64,000 nt of DNA, taken from NCBI GenBank assembly GCA_002839675.1, contig PGYM01000002.1, positions 476,111 to 540,110 on the forward strand. The letters run 5' to 3'. The translations under genes were made by a program, and so were the position numbers. The notes beneath the pieces are model-generated. The model ran no database searches and was not told where the DNA came from. It saw nothing but the letters and a program-made list of their open reading frames with translations. This DNA is from Methanomicrobiales archaeon HGW-Methanomicrobiales-1 (GTDB lineage: Archaea; Halobacteriota; Methanomicrobia; Methanomicrobiales; Methanospirillaceae). How positions within the stretch are numbered: the stretch's first letter is position 1; each line of letters starts with the position of its first letter. Positions 16,603 to 25,067 of this stretch are shown one piece after another.

Positions 16603-16728
16603 GGCTGGTATGAAAAACACCAGATGACTTTGGATAACCTGTTCTGGATCGGTGTGTATCCGTTATTGACGGCCCTGATGATCGAATTTATCAATGATAC
16701 GTTTGGCCAATTTTTCCTAGATAAATAG
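16603..16728 (+). pseudogene. C-terminal remnant of an RfbH-type DegT sugar dehydratase
   Basis: Directly after the ArnF-like stop, one frame without an obvious start reads about 41 residues to a TAG at 16726. It includes NLFWIGVYP followed by LLTALMIEFINDTFGQFF. This matches my memory of the conserved end of RfbH-like CDP-4-keto-6-deoxyglucose-3-dehydratases (tFWIGvYPGlt...m.dy....f..f). Nothing upstream in frame supports the rest of the gene, so it is a decayed tail, probably left by recombination in this sugar locus. The identification rests on one short motif. Confidence 0.5.
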
Positions 16729-17060
16729 GAAACTCTCAATTTTTTAAAAATTGTCTGATTCTTCTAATGTGATGAGAGTATTAATGCCCTTTTTAAACAT
16801 GGAATAGAGAATGACAGGGAAATCTAATAACAAGGGTCAGATTTTTTTAGTTATGTCCGATGATTCCATAATCCGCAGTAAAAAATGTTATCTGTCATTT
16901 TAAGTGCAGAATTTCCGTCATAAAAAGACATAATTTTTAGATCCGCAAGATGTTGGTAATTCTTTACCTTCTCATGTTTGTTCTCGTAAAGTCAGAAAAT
17001 TATGAGTTATACGGTGAAGATTTGCAGTATTTAAATGAAAATAATTTTTCCACCGGCACC
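16729..17060. other. AT-rich spacer between convergent genes
   Basis: No supportable gene. It holds a palindrome of A/T character (CAATTTTT/AAAAATTG, about 16737-16753) that could act as a terminator for the plus-strand operon. A short open frame begins at 16950 but runs into the minus-strand glycosyltransferase and has no family features. Confidence 0.5.
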
Positions 17061-18179
17061 CTATCCAATTTCCTTTTTTCTTTGCCAGGTAATACGCCGG
17101 TTCGCCATAAAATTCCAGACAAAACCCAGAAGAATTCCCACAAGATTTGATAGCAGGTAATAGACGCCAAATACACTAGTTAGCAAAAATAAAACACCCA
17201 TGTTGATTACCAGTCCACCGGCGGATACTACATGAAAAGCGACTAAACGGTGCCAACGGCTGGATAACTCGTGTCCTGCTTTGGATTTAAACGTCCAAAG
17301 ATCATTCCAGATGAAATTATTGATGATGGATAATTCAATGGCGAAAAGACTGGCAATAAGATAATAAAAACCAACGAAATCCGTCAGGTACCAAAGTACC
17401 CCCATATTTACGACAATCCCGGAGATCCCAACCAGCCCGAATTTGAACACTCGTTTCCATTCCCTCCATGCCGCACTCTGGTGATGGGTGAATGAAAAGA
17501 GGGTGATATCGATAACCTGCTGCGCATACTCAACAATTGTTTTGATTTTTAGTTTGCTCGAACCAATTTCCCGATCCACGAATTCGAAGGGAATCTCCTT
17601 ATCTTTTTCCCAGGTTCCCTTACCAAGCACTTCTAACAGGATTTTGTAACCCCGGGGTTTTAAAGAAGCATTTGCGACAACACTTTTCTTAATAGCAAAA
17701 AAGCCGCTCACCGGGTCTGATACATCGGGAAAGAGCAGGCGCCCTAAAAACGTAGCTCCGAGCGAGATAACCCGGCGTTTAAGTGGCCATTTTTTTATTC
17801 CGCCACCATCCATATACCTGCTACCGATGACAACATCGTATCCTTCTTTGATCTCGTGATACATCGCAGGGATTAGAGCTGGGGGATGGGAAAGATCGGC
17901 ATCAATTACCACAAGAATATCCGACGATGCCTTATCGAACCCTTCTGCCACAGATTGTGAAAGTCCGTGATCCGCCAGACGGACGATACTGTTTACATTC
18001 GGTTTTGTTTTTTTGATTTCATTTGCAATGGTAATGGTTCCATCAGGAGAGTTATCATCGACAACAAGAATCTCCCCCTTGAGATTATTCCGCTTGAAAA
18101 CCGCGTCCACTTCAGTAATAATATTCCTGATGTTCGCCTCTTCTTTAAATGTGGGAATTATTACCGTAAGATCGTACAT
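17061..18179 (-). CDS. Dolichyl-phosphate mannose synthase-like GT2 fused to GtrA domain
   Basis: Two-domain protein of 372 aa. Residues 1-230 form a GT2 polyprenyl-phosphate hexosyltransferase: YDLTVIIPTFKEEANIRNI, ILVVDDNSPDGT near 38, VIDADLSHPPALIPAM near 92 (DxD), and SRYMDGGGIKKWPLKRR near 121. Residues about 240-365 form a four-helix GtrA-like domain (FKFGLVGISGIVVNMGVLWYL; NNFIWNDLWTFKSK near 290), which in other systems takes part in moving lipid-linked sugars. It should make dolichyl-phosphate mannose or glucose as donor for the GT39 enzyme, whose gene lies 20 bases upstream on the same strand. ManC in this window could supply the GDP-mannose. Confidence 0.88.
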   Translation of the reverse strand: MYDLTVIIPTFKEEANIRNIITEVDAVFKRNNLKGEILVVDDNSPDGTITIANEIKKTKPNVNSIVRLADHGLSQSVAEGFDKASSDILVVIDADLSHPPALIPAMYHEIKEGYDVVIGSRYMDGGGIKKWPLKRRVISLGATFLGRLLFPDVSDPVSGFFAIKKSVVANASLKPRGYKILLEVLGKGTWEKDKEIPFEFVDREIGSSKLKIKTIVEYAQQVIDITLFSFTHHQSAAWREWKRVFKFGLVGISGIVVNMGVLWYLTDFVGFYYLIASLFAIELSIINNFIWNDLWTFKSKAGHELSSRWHRLVAFHVVSAGGLVINMGVLFLLTSVFGVYYLLSNLVGILLGFVWNFMANRRITWQRKKEIG

Positions 18180-18199
18180 GGCTGCTCAAACAACGGATA

Positions 18200-19726
18200 C
18201 TACGCTGAAACAAAGAGATAAATTCCGGTATTCTGTCCGAGAGATTTTGTGTGTTCTTTTAACCATGCAATTGCATCACCATCAGGATTTGCTGCACTGA
18301 TATCTCCGGTAACAACGAAATAAGCGGTACTATTGCCTCTCCCGTTATTGATCCTTTCAAGATCTTTTCCGGTATCCGCACCAAATTCGAATGTCTTGTC
18401 CGAGGTATTCGAATAATAATAATTGAGTGGCTGGTAAATATAGCCCGGAACAACAATAACAAGATCACCGGACTGGGTTATTTTTTGCATCTGGCTGGAA
18501 AAGCCCCTCCAGTCATCCTTGGAATACCCCGAATAATAGGTTGCAAGAGTTGGGGCACTGATGATAATGAGGAGTGCCATAAACCCGTAGACTACCCCCC
18601 GGTTATTGATAAGCCGATAAAATATCCCGTACGAGGCTGCCACACCCAGGAAAAAGATCGTATTGAAAAAGATCAGGTAACGGGGCACCATGGGCATTTT
18701 GTACGACAGAATGAAGCTGATGACAAACGTAAGAACTGTGAGTGTCACTAAAAATATTCCTTTCTTTTTATCAATGAGAAATGCCTGGATGATACCGATT
18801 ATAAAGAGGATGAGAAGCAGGAACATCGGGATATCAGAAAAGCCCGAGAGCTCCCGGAAGGTCTCACTGATGATTCCGAGTCCTTGGATCCCGAAGGCTG
18901 GTGCAGAAGATGTCCGGGTAGCGAAGAGCTGGATTGCCAGCAGAATGAGGGGGAAACAGAGAACGACAAATACTACGATCGATAACGCGATCATTTTAAT
19001 ATTCTGGAGGTTTTTCCGGAAATTTTCAACCTGAAGGAAAAGTGCATAGAGTATAAGGGAAGCAATAATAACAAACGCATAGAAGTGGGACCAGAACGCA
19101 AGTGCCGATAGTATGCCAAAAAGTGCCCAGTTTTTCAGGTCATTTGTTTTGAGGGCTTTGAAATAGAAGACTAGGGCGAATGCCACGAAAAAGAGCATCA
19201 TCGAATATGCCCGGGCTTCCTGAGAATAGTAGATCAGGAATGGTGAGAATGCAAATGCTGCTGCAGCAATGATCCCGACGTTACGATCCATGAATTCTTT
19301 TCCTGCAAAATAAATCAGGGGAATAGTCAGTACCCCAAGGAGTGCAGGAATAAACCTGAGCGTAAATTCGTTGTTGCCAAATACCAGCATGAGATGTTCA
19401 AGCCAGTAAAAAAGAGGTGGATTGAACTCTCCCCCTGCTGTAGCTTTCCAGATATCGGGAATTGACATTATTGCAAACGTATTCGTAGAGGCTTCATCGA
19501 GCCAGAGTGAGTTGAGACCAAGATTATAGAAACGGAGCAGAAGGCCAAAAATGGTCAAAATGATGAGAGATTGTGCGTACCGGCTGTGGGTAACAAGAGA
19601 TACAACATTTTTGGTATTGAGATCTCGAAACGATTGGATTGGGGATATGTAATCCCCATCAAGATTACATTCGGTTACTACTCCCGATTTTTTTTCTTTT
19701 CCCCGATCCTCGCGTTTTTTTGCCAT
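18200..19726 (-). CDS. GT39-family (PMT/ArnT-like) membrane glycosyltransferase
   Basis: Polytopic protein of 508 aa, with about ten hydrophobic segments between residues 48 and 400 and a C-terminal extracytoplasmic domain. The first external loop has LGLNSLWLDEASTNTFA near 68, where the Asp-Glu pair is the GT-C catalytic motif. GGEFNPPLFYWLEHL near 97 and YYSQEARAYSMMLFFVAFAL near 167 are characteristic of the GT39/ArnT type. It should move a sugar from a dolichyl or polyprenyl phosphate to a surface protein or lipid. It forms a two-gene unit with the DPM-GtrA protein and faces the aminosugar operon tail to tail, so it is also a candidate end enzyme for that sugar. Confidence 0.82.
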   Translation of the reverse strand: MAKKREDRGKEKKSGVVTECNLDGDYISPIQSFRDLNTKNVVSLVTHSRYAQSLIILTIFGLLLRFYNLGLNSLWLDEASTNTFAIMSIPDIWKATAGGEFNPPLFYWLEHLMLVFGNNEFTLRFIPALLGVLTIPLIYFAGKEFMDRNVGIIAAAAFAFSPFLIYYSQEARAYSMMLFFVAFALVFYFKALKTNDLKNWALFGILSALAFWSHFYAFVIIASLILYALFLQVENFRKNLQNIKMIALSIVVFVVLCFPLILLAIQLFATRTSSAPAFGIQGLGIISETFRELSGFSDIPMFLLLILFIIGIIQAFLIDKKKGIFLVTLTVLTFVISFILSYKMPMVPRYLIFFNTIFFLGVAASYGIFYRLINNRGVVYGFMALLIIISAPTLATYYSGYSKDDWRGFSSQMQKITQSGDLVIVVPGYIYQPLNYYYSNTSDKTFEFGADTGKDLERINNGRGNSTAYFVVTGDISAANPDGDAIAWLKEHTKSLGQNTGIYLFVSA

Positions 19727-19856
19727 TTATATCATCTACTATTTCGTAAATATTCAGATATAGAATGTTGCATCCCGGTCCTATTCGGAGAACATTCCAA
19801 ACAAAGAAAATTTTGGGATAACAGCAACGGTAGAGTGATCTGGTGTCTAAAAAAAT

Positions 19857-20735
19857 TCAGATATCTCTTTGACCTATAAGCGGGGACCTGACTGATTCCA
19901 GCAACTCGATGGTACTGGAAACAACTGTTGATGATTCTTCAAGCATCAGGTTTACCTGCTCGTGCGTACCGACCCTGCGGAAATCCGTGCGAACCGCAAT
20001 CACTGGTTTATTGTGGGCAAATGCATATCCCATCTCCCATGCGGTGCCGGAATCTGCATCGGCTCCATCGATGACAGCAACAATGATATCGGCATGTTCG
20101 AGATCTTCTTTGTTTTTTAAGAAGATCCGTTCCTGCTCTGTTTTTTTCCTTGTGTCAGAATCATCACCTGCCTCCTGAGGGAGGAAAACTTCGAACAAGT
20201 GTTGCCTGAGCAGGCCCGCCAATGATACATTATAGGTTCGCTCAGCTTCTGAGAAGAGAGGGGCAGCGAGATAGATCCGGTATGTTGCAAAGGTTGCAAC
20301 ATCGATAGCACGGATAGCAGGAAACCGGGAAAGAAACACTCCCCGCCCTGTTCGCTTTGGAGGTTGCTTATCCTCACTCCCATAATAGGTGCTGGTCACT
20401 CCGCAGGTTGGGGAGGAGTTGACCCCAAGGATACAAAGAGGTGGACCCCGTTCATCGATGATTGCCTGAACTTTTAGAGCAAGATCGTCCACAAGGCGGG
20501 TAAATGCCGGGGTGTCCAGACGTTCAAGAAATGTCCCGGGTTTCCTGTCAGGACCAAGGTACAATGTCTCCGGGCAGGGCAGCGGCACCATTTCAATACC
20601 AAAACGTTTACATCGTGCGATAGTACGCTCGAACAATTCAATATCTGATAGTTTCGTTATGCCTTCTGTCCGGAGCGAGGGATTGAGTACGCAGGGGCTG
20701 CAGAGCACGTACATTATTACAGTGTGTGCACGCAT
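19857..20735 (-). CDS. TudS-like desulfidase domain fused to nucleoside 2-deoxyribosyltransferase domain
   Basis: Two-domain cytoplasmic protein (292 aa). Residues 1-145 resemble TudS/DUF523-like thiouracil desulfidases: the N-terminal CSPCVLNPSLRTEG, a central LPCPETLYLG, and VNSSPTCGV near 115 supply Cys residues placed as in the three-Cys 4Fe-4S site. Residues about 155-285 match nucleoside 2-deoxyribosyltransferases: YLAAPLFSEAER near 160, ADIIVAVIDGADADSGTAWEMGYAF near 225, and NKPVIAVRTD. The fusion points to salvage or cleaning of modified nucleobases. An internal start at Met8 (20714), just before the first Cys block, is equally possible; neither start has a clear Shine-Dalgarno. It is divergent from tsr3, only 9 bases away. 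Confidence 0.78.
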   Translation of the reverse strand: MRAHTVIMYVLCSPCVLNPSLRTEGITKLSDIELFERTIARCKRFGIEMVPLPCPETLYLGPDRKPGTFLERLDTPAFTRLVDDLALKVQAIIDERGPPLCILGVNSSPTCGVTSTYYGSEDKQPPKRTGRGVFLSRFPAIRAIDVATFATYRIYLAAPLFSEAERTYNVSLAGLLRQHLFEVFLPQEAGDDSDTRKKTEQERIFLKNKEDLEHADIIVAVIDGADADSGTAWEMGYAFAHNKPVIAVRTDFRRVGTHEQVNLMLEESSTVVSSTIELLESVRSPLIGQRDI

Positions 20736-20744
20736 GGATGATCA

Positions 20745-21239
20745 ATGATACCCCTGTACGCCTACCGGGATAATAGCTGTGACCCCCGGAAGTGCACGGT
20801 TAAAAAACTTGAAAAGGCGGGTTTTTTAAAAATATTTACCAAACTATCCCTTATCCCACGAAATACCCTCCTGCTCGATCCCACAGCTGAACAGGCACTC
20901 TCTCCCGCAGACCGGTTCGTAAGATCCATCACCGTACTCGACTGCTCCTGGGTAGTACTGGATACCGGAAAAGTCTGTTCATGGCGCATTCGCAGGGCAC
21001 TCCCATTCCTGGTAGCGGCAAATCCGGTCAACTTCGGCAAACCCTGCGTACTCTCCTCGATTGAGGCGCTCGCGGCAGCACTCTATATTCTGGGCGAACA
21101 GGATCGGGCTGCTGCTGTTCTCTCAAAGGTCAACTGGGGGATCCGTTTCCTGGAAGTGAACCAAGAACCACTTGATCTCTATGCGAAAGCAAAGAACAGC
21201 ACAGAAATTATTGAAATCCAGTCACTCTACATAGACTAA
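20745..21239 (+). CDS. tsr3: Tsr3-type rRNA aminocarboxypropyltransferase (DUF367)
   Basis: A 164-aa protein matching archaeal Tsr3, a SAM-dependent SPOUT-like enzyme that adds an aminocarboxypropyl group to a hypermodified uridine of small-subunit rRNA. Visible family blocks: DPRKCTVKKLEKAGF near 13, LLLDPTAEQALSPAD near 42, VLDCSWVVL near 63, RALPFLVAANPVNFGKP near 83, and LSSIEALAAALYILGE near 102. The length is typical of archaeal members. The start ATG overlaps nothing and lies 9 bases from the divergent fusion gene, so the two must share a very compact promoter region. Confidence 0.9.
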   Translation: MIPLYAYRDNSCDPRKCTVKKLEKAGFLKIFTKLSLIPRNTLLLDPTAEQALSPADRFVRSITVLDCSWVVLDTGKVCSWRIRRALPFLVAANPVNFGKPCVLSSIEALAAALYILGEQDRAAAVLSKVNWGIRFLEVNQEPLDLYAKAKNSTEIIEIQSLYID

Positions 21240-21270
21240 AACGGCTTTTTTAAAAAGGAATTTTTGGTTT

Positions 21271-21861
21271 TTAAGAGTTGTTCTGAAGATGCGGTGTTTT
21301 TTCAAAACAGGTCTTGTTGGTCCGCATTGACAACCCTGCAATTATGCAGAGAATTCCAATGATCCCCGCGTATATACCCCAGATTTTTACCAGAATTATA
21401 ACCGTGAGGGTGGGGAAAAGTGCCATTAAGATACTTAAAAAAAGGGTGATCATGCCCAGAAGTACGATAACGAGCCGCGTCTTCCACTCATCAGAGAGGG
21501 AACATCCGACAAGAATGAGGAGAATACTGTTGATGATCGCGATAAACGCCATAATTATAATAAATATTGGTGCAATGAGACCGGGAATCAAAAAGGTAAG
21601 GGCGGCAACGATCAGCGATGTAATGCCCGCCAGAAAGATGGGGAATTTATAGACAATCTCTTCTTTAAATGAGTAGGAAAAAGCGATCATTATCAGCCCG
21701 ACAACCAGGGCAAGGATACCAAAGAGCGTGACGAGTATATCGATAAACACCGGGGTCCAGAAGAAGGCAACTATTCCTGAAATAAAGATAATAATCCCAA
21801 GGAGTGCTATCTGCCACCAGCGTACCGGTGTTTCAGAAAACGCAATGGTGGTGGTTTTCAT
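21271..21861 (-). CDS. HdeD/DUF308-family membrane protein
   Basis: A 196-aa integral membrane protein with six hydrophobic segments (about 17-34, 39-60, 74-91, 97-118, 131-150, 155-177), the layout of HdeD-like DUF308 proteins. The pattern WWQIALLGIIIFISGIVAFF and the mid-protein GxxxIxxAI-like helices agree with the family. Bacterial HdeD is an acid-stress membrane protein; the role in archaea is unknown. It ends tail to tail with tsr3. Confidence 0.75.
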   Translation of the reverse strand: MKTTTIAFSETPVRWWQIALLGIIIFISGIVAFFWTPVFIDILVTLFGILALVVGLIMIAFSYSFKEEIVYKFPIFLAGITSLIVAALTFLIPGLIAPIFIIIMAFIAIINSILLILVGCSLSDEWKTRLVIVLLGMITLFLSILMALFPTLTVIILVKIWGIYAGIIGILCIIAGLSMRTNKTCFEKTPHLQNNS

Positions 21862-22177
21862 ATAATTGTTCTTCGTTTTCTGACAAATTTAAAATATTCC
21901 CAAATATATGAAACCGGCCTTTCATTTTCCACGTTCAATTTCAGAACGGGGGAATCTCCCTAAATAATGGTCAGATTCCCTCAGTCTCCCATAAGGATGC
22001 CTATTGTTTTTGTGATCCATCTGAGTTGGAAGACACGGGGCATGCTGGTTCCGGGATGTTTCAAAAAGGTCCTCTATTCCATCCAGTGGATTAAGGCAAA
22101 TCTGCAAGTCAGAAGCACCCGTGGTGCCCGCAATCATTCCGCATAGTTTTTTCTGTACCAGCGTCAAGTAGGATTGT
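21862..22177. other. Spacer between divergent hdeD-like and gap genes
   Basis: This region must hold the promoters for both neighbours. An A/T stretch (aaatttaaaatattccc, about 21888-21904) is a TATA candidate for the minus-strand gene. A 49-codon open frame (21997-22146, plus) has no family features and I do not call it a gene. No structured RNA was recognised. Confidence 0.4.
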
Positions 22178-23209
22178 ATGATCAAAGTTGCCATCAACGG
22201 GTATGGTACGATCGGCAAGCGGGTTGCCGATGCGGTCGCTGCTCAGAAAGACATGAAAGTGATCGGTGTCTCAAAGACCCGCCCCAATGCTGAGGCCTTT
22301 GTTGCAAAACAGCGGGGGTATCCACTCTATATCGCCGATCTTTCCAAGAAAGCCGCTTTTGAAAAAGTCGGTCTTTCTGTTGCGGGATCCGTAGAAGACA
22401 TGTGTAAAGCTGCTGACATCATTGTCGATGCAACACCGGGCGATGTCGGGGCTACGAATAAACCAATGTATGAGAGACTGGGGAAAAAGGCGCTCTGGCA
22501 GGGCGGAGAGGATCATGAGATCGCCGGGTTCTCATTCAATTCATCCTGCAACTACAAGGATGCAATCGGCAGACAGTTTGTCAGGGTTGTCTCTTGTAAC
22601 ACAACGGGTCTTTGCAGGATTATCCATGCCATCGATAAGGAATACGGCGTCACTCATGTGCACGCGATCATGGTACGACGCGGTTCCGACCCCGGGGAGA
22701 TCAAAAAAGGCCCCATCGATGCGATTGTTCTGGATCCTGTAAGTGTTCCCAGCCACCACGGCCCGGATGTTCTGTCCGTGCTCCCCCATATTTCGATTGT
22801 TACCATGGCCATGATCGTGCCAACCACGATGATGCACATGCATGCGATCCGGATCACCACGAAAAAAGATGTTTCAAGGGACCGCGTCATCGAACTGATC
22901 AACAACCATCCCCGGCTGGGCCTGATAAAAAAGAGTGTTGGTATCAGAAGTACTGCAGAGCTCAAGGAGTTCGCCATGGATCTGGGAAGACAACGATCCG
23001 ATCTGTACGAGAACTGTATCTTTGAAGATTCAATCTACGCGAACAAAAACGAGCTCTGTTTCTTCCAGGCAATCCATCAGGAAGCCGATGTCGTTGTTGA
23101 AAACGTTGATGCGATCCGCGCGATGATGGGTGTGCAGAAGGATGGGGCGGCGTCCATAAAAACCACCAACGATGCACTTGGGTTTACACCGATCCAGAAC
23201 AACCATTAA
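22178..23209 (+). CDS. gap: Type II glyceraldehyde-3-phosphate dehydrogenase
   Basis: Archaeal (type II) GAPDH of 343 aa, interconverting glyceraldehyde-3-phosphate and 1,3-bisphosphoglycerate in glycolysis/gluconeogenesis. The Rossmann motif NGYGTIGKRVADAV starts at residue 7. The nucleophile is in VVSCNTTGLCRII near 140, and KKGPIDAIVLDP, SHHGPDVL and NELCFFQAIHQEADVVVENVDAIRAMM are typical of the archaeal form. Length matches. The tyrS coding region begins only 25 bases after the stop. Confidence 0.95.
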   Translation: MIKVAINGYGTIGKRVADAVAAQKDMKVIGVSKTRPNAEAFVAKQRGYPLYIADLSKKAAFEKVGLSVAGSVEDMCKAADIIVDATPGDVGATNKPMYERLGKKALWQGGEDHEIAGFSFNSSCNYKDAIGRQFVRVVSCNTTGLCRIIHAIDKEYGVTHVHAIMVRRGSDPGEIKKGPIDAIVLDPVSVPSHHGPDVLSVLPHISIVTMAMIVPTTMMHMHAIRITTKKDVSRDRVIELINNHPRLGLIKKSVGIRSTAELKEFAMDLGRQRSDLYENCIFEDSIYANKNELCFFQAIHQEADVVVENVDAIRAMMGVQKDGAASIKTTNDALGFTPIQNNH

Positions 23210-23234
23210 CACCCATCATCACCCATTCTTTTCA

Positions 23235-24176
23235 ATGGACGCGTACGAACGGGTTACCCGTAATACAGTCGAGATCGTAACCGAAGACGATCTCCGTTCG
23301 CTACTTAACAAACCCACGAAAAAGGTCTATGCAGGATACGAACCCAGCGGTGAGATTCATCTCGGCCATCTGGTTACCGTAAACAAACTGGTGGATCTCC
23401 AGGCAGCCGGGTTTGAAGTCATTGTGCTGCTGGCTGATGTGCATGCTTTCCTGAACCGCAAGGGAACCATGGAAAAAGTGCAGGAACTTGCTGACTATAA
23501 CCGCCGCTGTTTCGAAGGGCTCGGACTGAAAAATGTCAGGTACGTTCTCGGGTCCGATCTCCAGCTCAACCGGGATTATGAGCTGCTTGTGCTCCAGCTC
23601 TCGCAACAGATCACGCTCAACCGTGCAACACGCAGCATGGACGAGGTGGGTCGGCAGATGGATCACCCCACCGTCTCCCAGATGATCTACCCGATCATGC
23701 AGATGGCCGATATTGCGATGCTTGGTGCTGATGCAGCGGTCGGAGGAATCGACCAACGCAAGATCCATATGCTTGCACGGGAGCACCTGGTCAACTTCGG
23801 CTATGCAGCACCCGTCTGCATTCATACCCCGATCCTGAACGGGATAGATGGTAAGAAGATGTCCTCTTCTCAGGGTAACTATATCTCTGTTGCAGACACT
23901 GAGGAGGAGATCAAGAAGAAATGCCAGAAAGCATTCTGTCCACCGGAGATCCCTGAAAACCCGGTACTCCAGATCTTCCAGCACCACATCTTCCCGCGCC
24001 TGCCCGAGATAACCATCAAGCGACCGGAGAAATTTGGCGGCGACCGGACGTTCTCAAGCTATATGGATCTGGAGGGTGCTTATGGCAAAGGCGAAGTCCA
24101 CCCGATGGATCTCAAGAAATCCTGTGGCGATTCCCTGATAGAGATCCTTGCACCGGTGCGGGATTATATCAAATAA
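23235..24176 (+). CDS. tyrS: Tyrosyl-tRNA synthetase, archaeal type
   Basis: Class Ic aminoacyl-tRNA synthetase of 313 aa, the compact archaeal/eukaryotic length. The HIGH-like motif appears as IHLGHLVTV near 42. Tyrosine-pocket blocks include QMIYPIMQMADI near 153 and GGIDQRKIHMLAREHL near 170. The KMSKS motif is KMSSSQGNYI near 209. I place the start at the ATG at 23235, which gives MDAYERVTRNTVEIV, the expected archaeal N-terminus; an upstream in-frame ATG at 23172 lies inside gap and adds 21 unrelated residues. Confidence 0.95.
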   Translation: MDAYERVTRNTVEIVTEDDLRSLLNKPTKKVYAGYEPSGEIHLGHLVTVNKLVDLQAAGFEVIVLLADVHAFLNRKGTMEKVQELADYNRRCFEGLGLKNVRYVLGSDLQLNRDYELLVLQLSQQITLNRATRSMDEVGRQMDHPTVSQMIYPIMQMADIAMLGADAAVGGIDQRKIHMLAREHLVNFGYAAPVCIHTPILNGIDGKKMSSSQGNYISVADTEEEIKKKCQKAFCPPEIPENPVLQIFQHHIFPRLPEITIKRPEKFGGDRTFSSYMDLEGAYGKGEVHPMDLKKSCGDSLIEILAPVRDYIK

Positions 24177-24209
24177 TTGTCCCGGAATATTTTAGGAATG
24201 TGACCCCCC

Positions 24210-24986
24210 GTGAATTTAGAGAAAAAAGAAGATAAGTTCGATCAGCGCCTCGAGGAAATGGGTATCCGCATCAAGGATGCGAATATGTTCAAGGTACGGG
24301 AGGATGTCTTTGACGAAGTCACCCTTCTTGCCCTTTACAAACTGGTACATAAAAAATGGTTGTCGGTGATTGGTGGTTCTATCAGTACCGGCAAGGAAGC
24401 CAATGTATTCTACGGTGAGCGGGACGGGGCAACAATTGCCATCAAAATCTACCGTATCCGTACCGCAAACTTCACCACAATGAGTTCCTATGTCACCGGT
24501 GACCGCAGGTTCTCTCATGTAAAAAAGGCAAAAAAAGATCTAATCTTTGCCTGGACCAGAAAGGAATTTTCCAATCTCGTACGGGCCCGGGATGCCGGCA
24601 TCGCAGTTCCTGAACCTCTCGTATGGGACAGGAATATCCTGATCATGTCGTTTTTAGGGGACGGAGAGACTGCTTACCCACAACTGCGGAATGTCGAGAT
24701 GGAAGATCCTGCAGCGATCTATAAGGAGATCACCGACACGATCGATATCCTGTACAACAAAGCGGAGCTGGTGCACGCAGATTTGAGCGAGTTCAATATT
24801 TTATATGGTGACCAGCTCTATTTCATAGACATGGGCCAGTCCGTGACCAAGGATCACCCCCGGGCGCTCCAGTTTTTAATGCGGGATATTCGCAATATCA
24901 ACCGGTATTTCAAAAACCGGTGCGAAACCCGGGGGGACATCGATCTCTTCAATGCGGTTACCGGACTGAATGCTGCCGAACCATGA
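24210..24986 (+). CDS. rio1: RIO1-type serine protein kinase
   Basis: Atypical kinase/ATPase involved in maturation of the small ribosomal subunit. Residues 50-75 hold SVIGGSISTGKEANVFYGE, the RIO nucleotide loop with STGKEA. KIYRIRTANFTTMSSYVTGD near 86 is the RIO1 flexible-loop region, LVHADLSEFNIL near 191 carries the catalytic Asp and Asn, and YFIDMGQSVTKDHP near 208 carries the metal-binding Asp. It starts with GTG at 24210; length (258 aa) is normal. It is followed by the KH-domain gene, a pairing common in archaea and matching Rio1-Dim2 partnership in ribosome assembly. Confidence 0.95.
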   Translation: MNLEKKEDKFDQRLEEMGIRIKDANMFKVREDVFDEVTLLALYKLVHKKWLSVIGGSISTGKEANVFYGERDGATIAIKIYRIRTANFTTMSSYVTGDRRFSHVKKAKKDLIFAWTRKEFSNLVRARDAGIAVPEPLVWDRNILIMSFLGDGETAYPQLRNVEMEDPAAIYKEITDTIDILYNKAELVHADLSEFNILYGDQLYFIDMGQSVTKDHPRALQFLMRDIRNINRYFKNRCETRGDIDLFNAVTGLNAAEP

Positions 24987-25067
24987 TAACCGTTGACTGC
25001 CAATGGATGAGTGTCGCAACGTTATGCAATTAAAATATAATCCTATCAAAACCAAGGTGAAACAAAC

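Noticed and set aside
16950-17150. A 66-codon plus-strand frame
   Set aside because: Overlaps the end of the DPM-GtrA gene on the other strand; its tail is antisense, with no start signal or motif.
21997-22146. A 49-codon frame before gap
   Set aside because: Has a weak aagga sequence but ordinary non-coding composition and no recognisable pattern.
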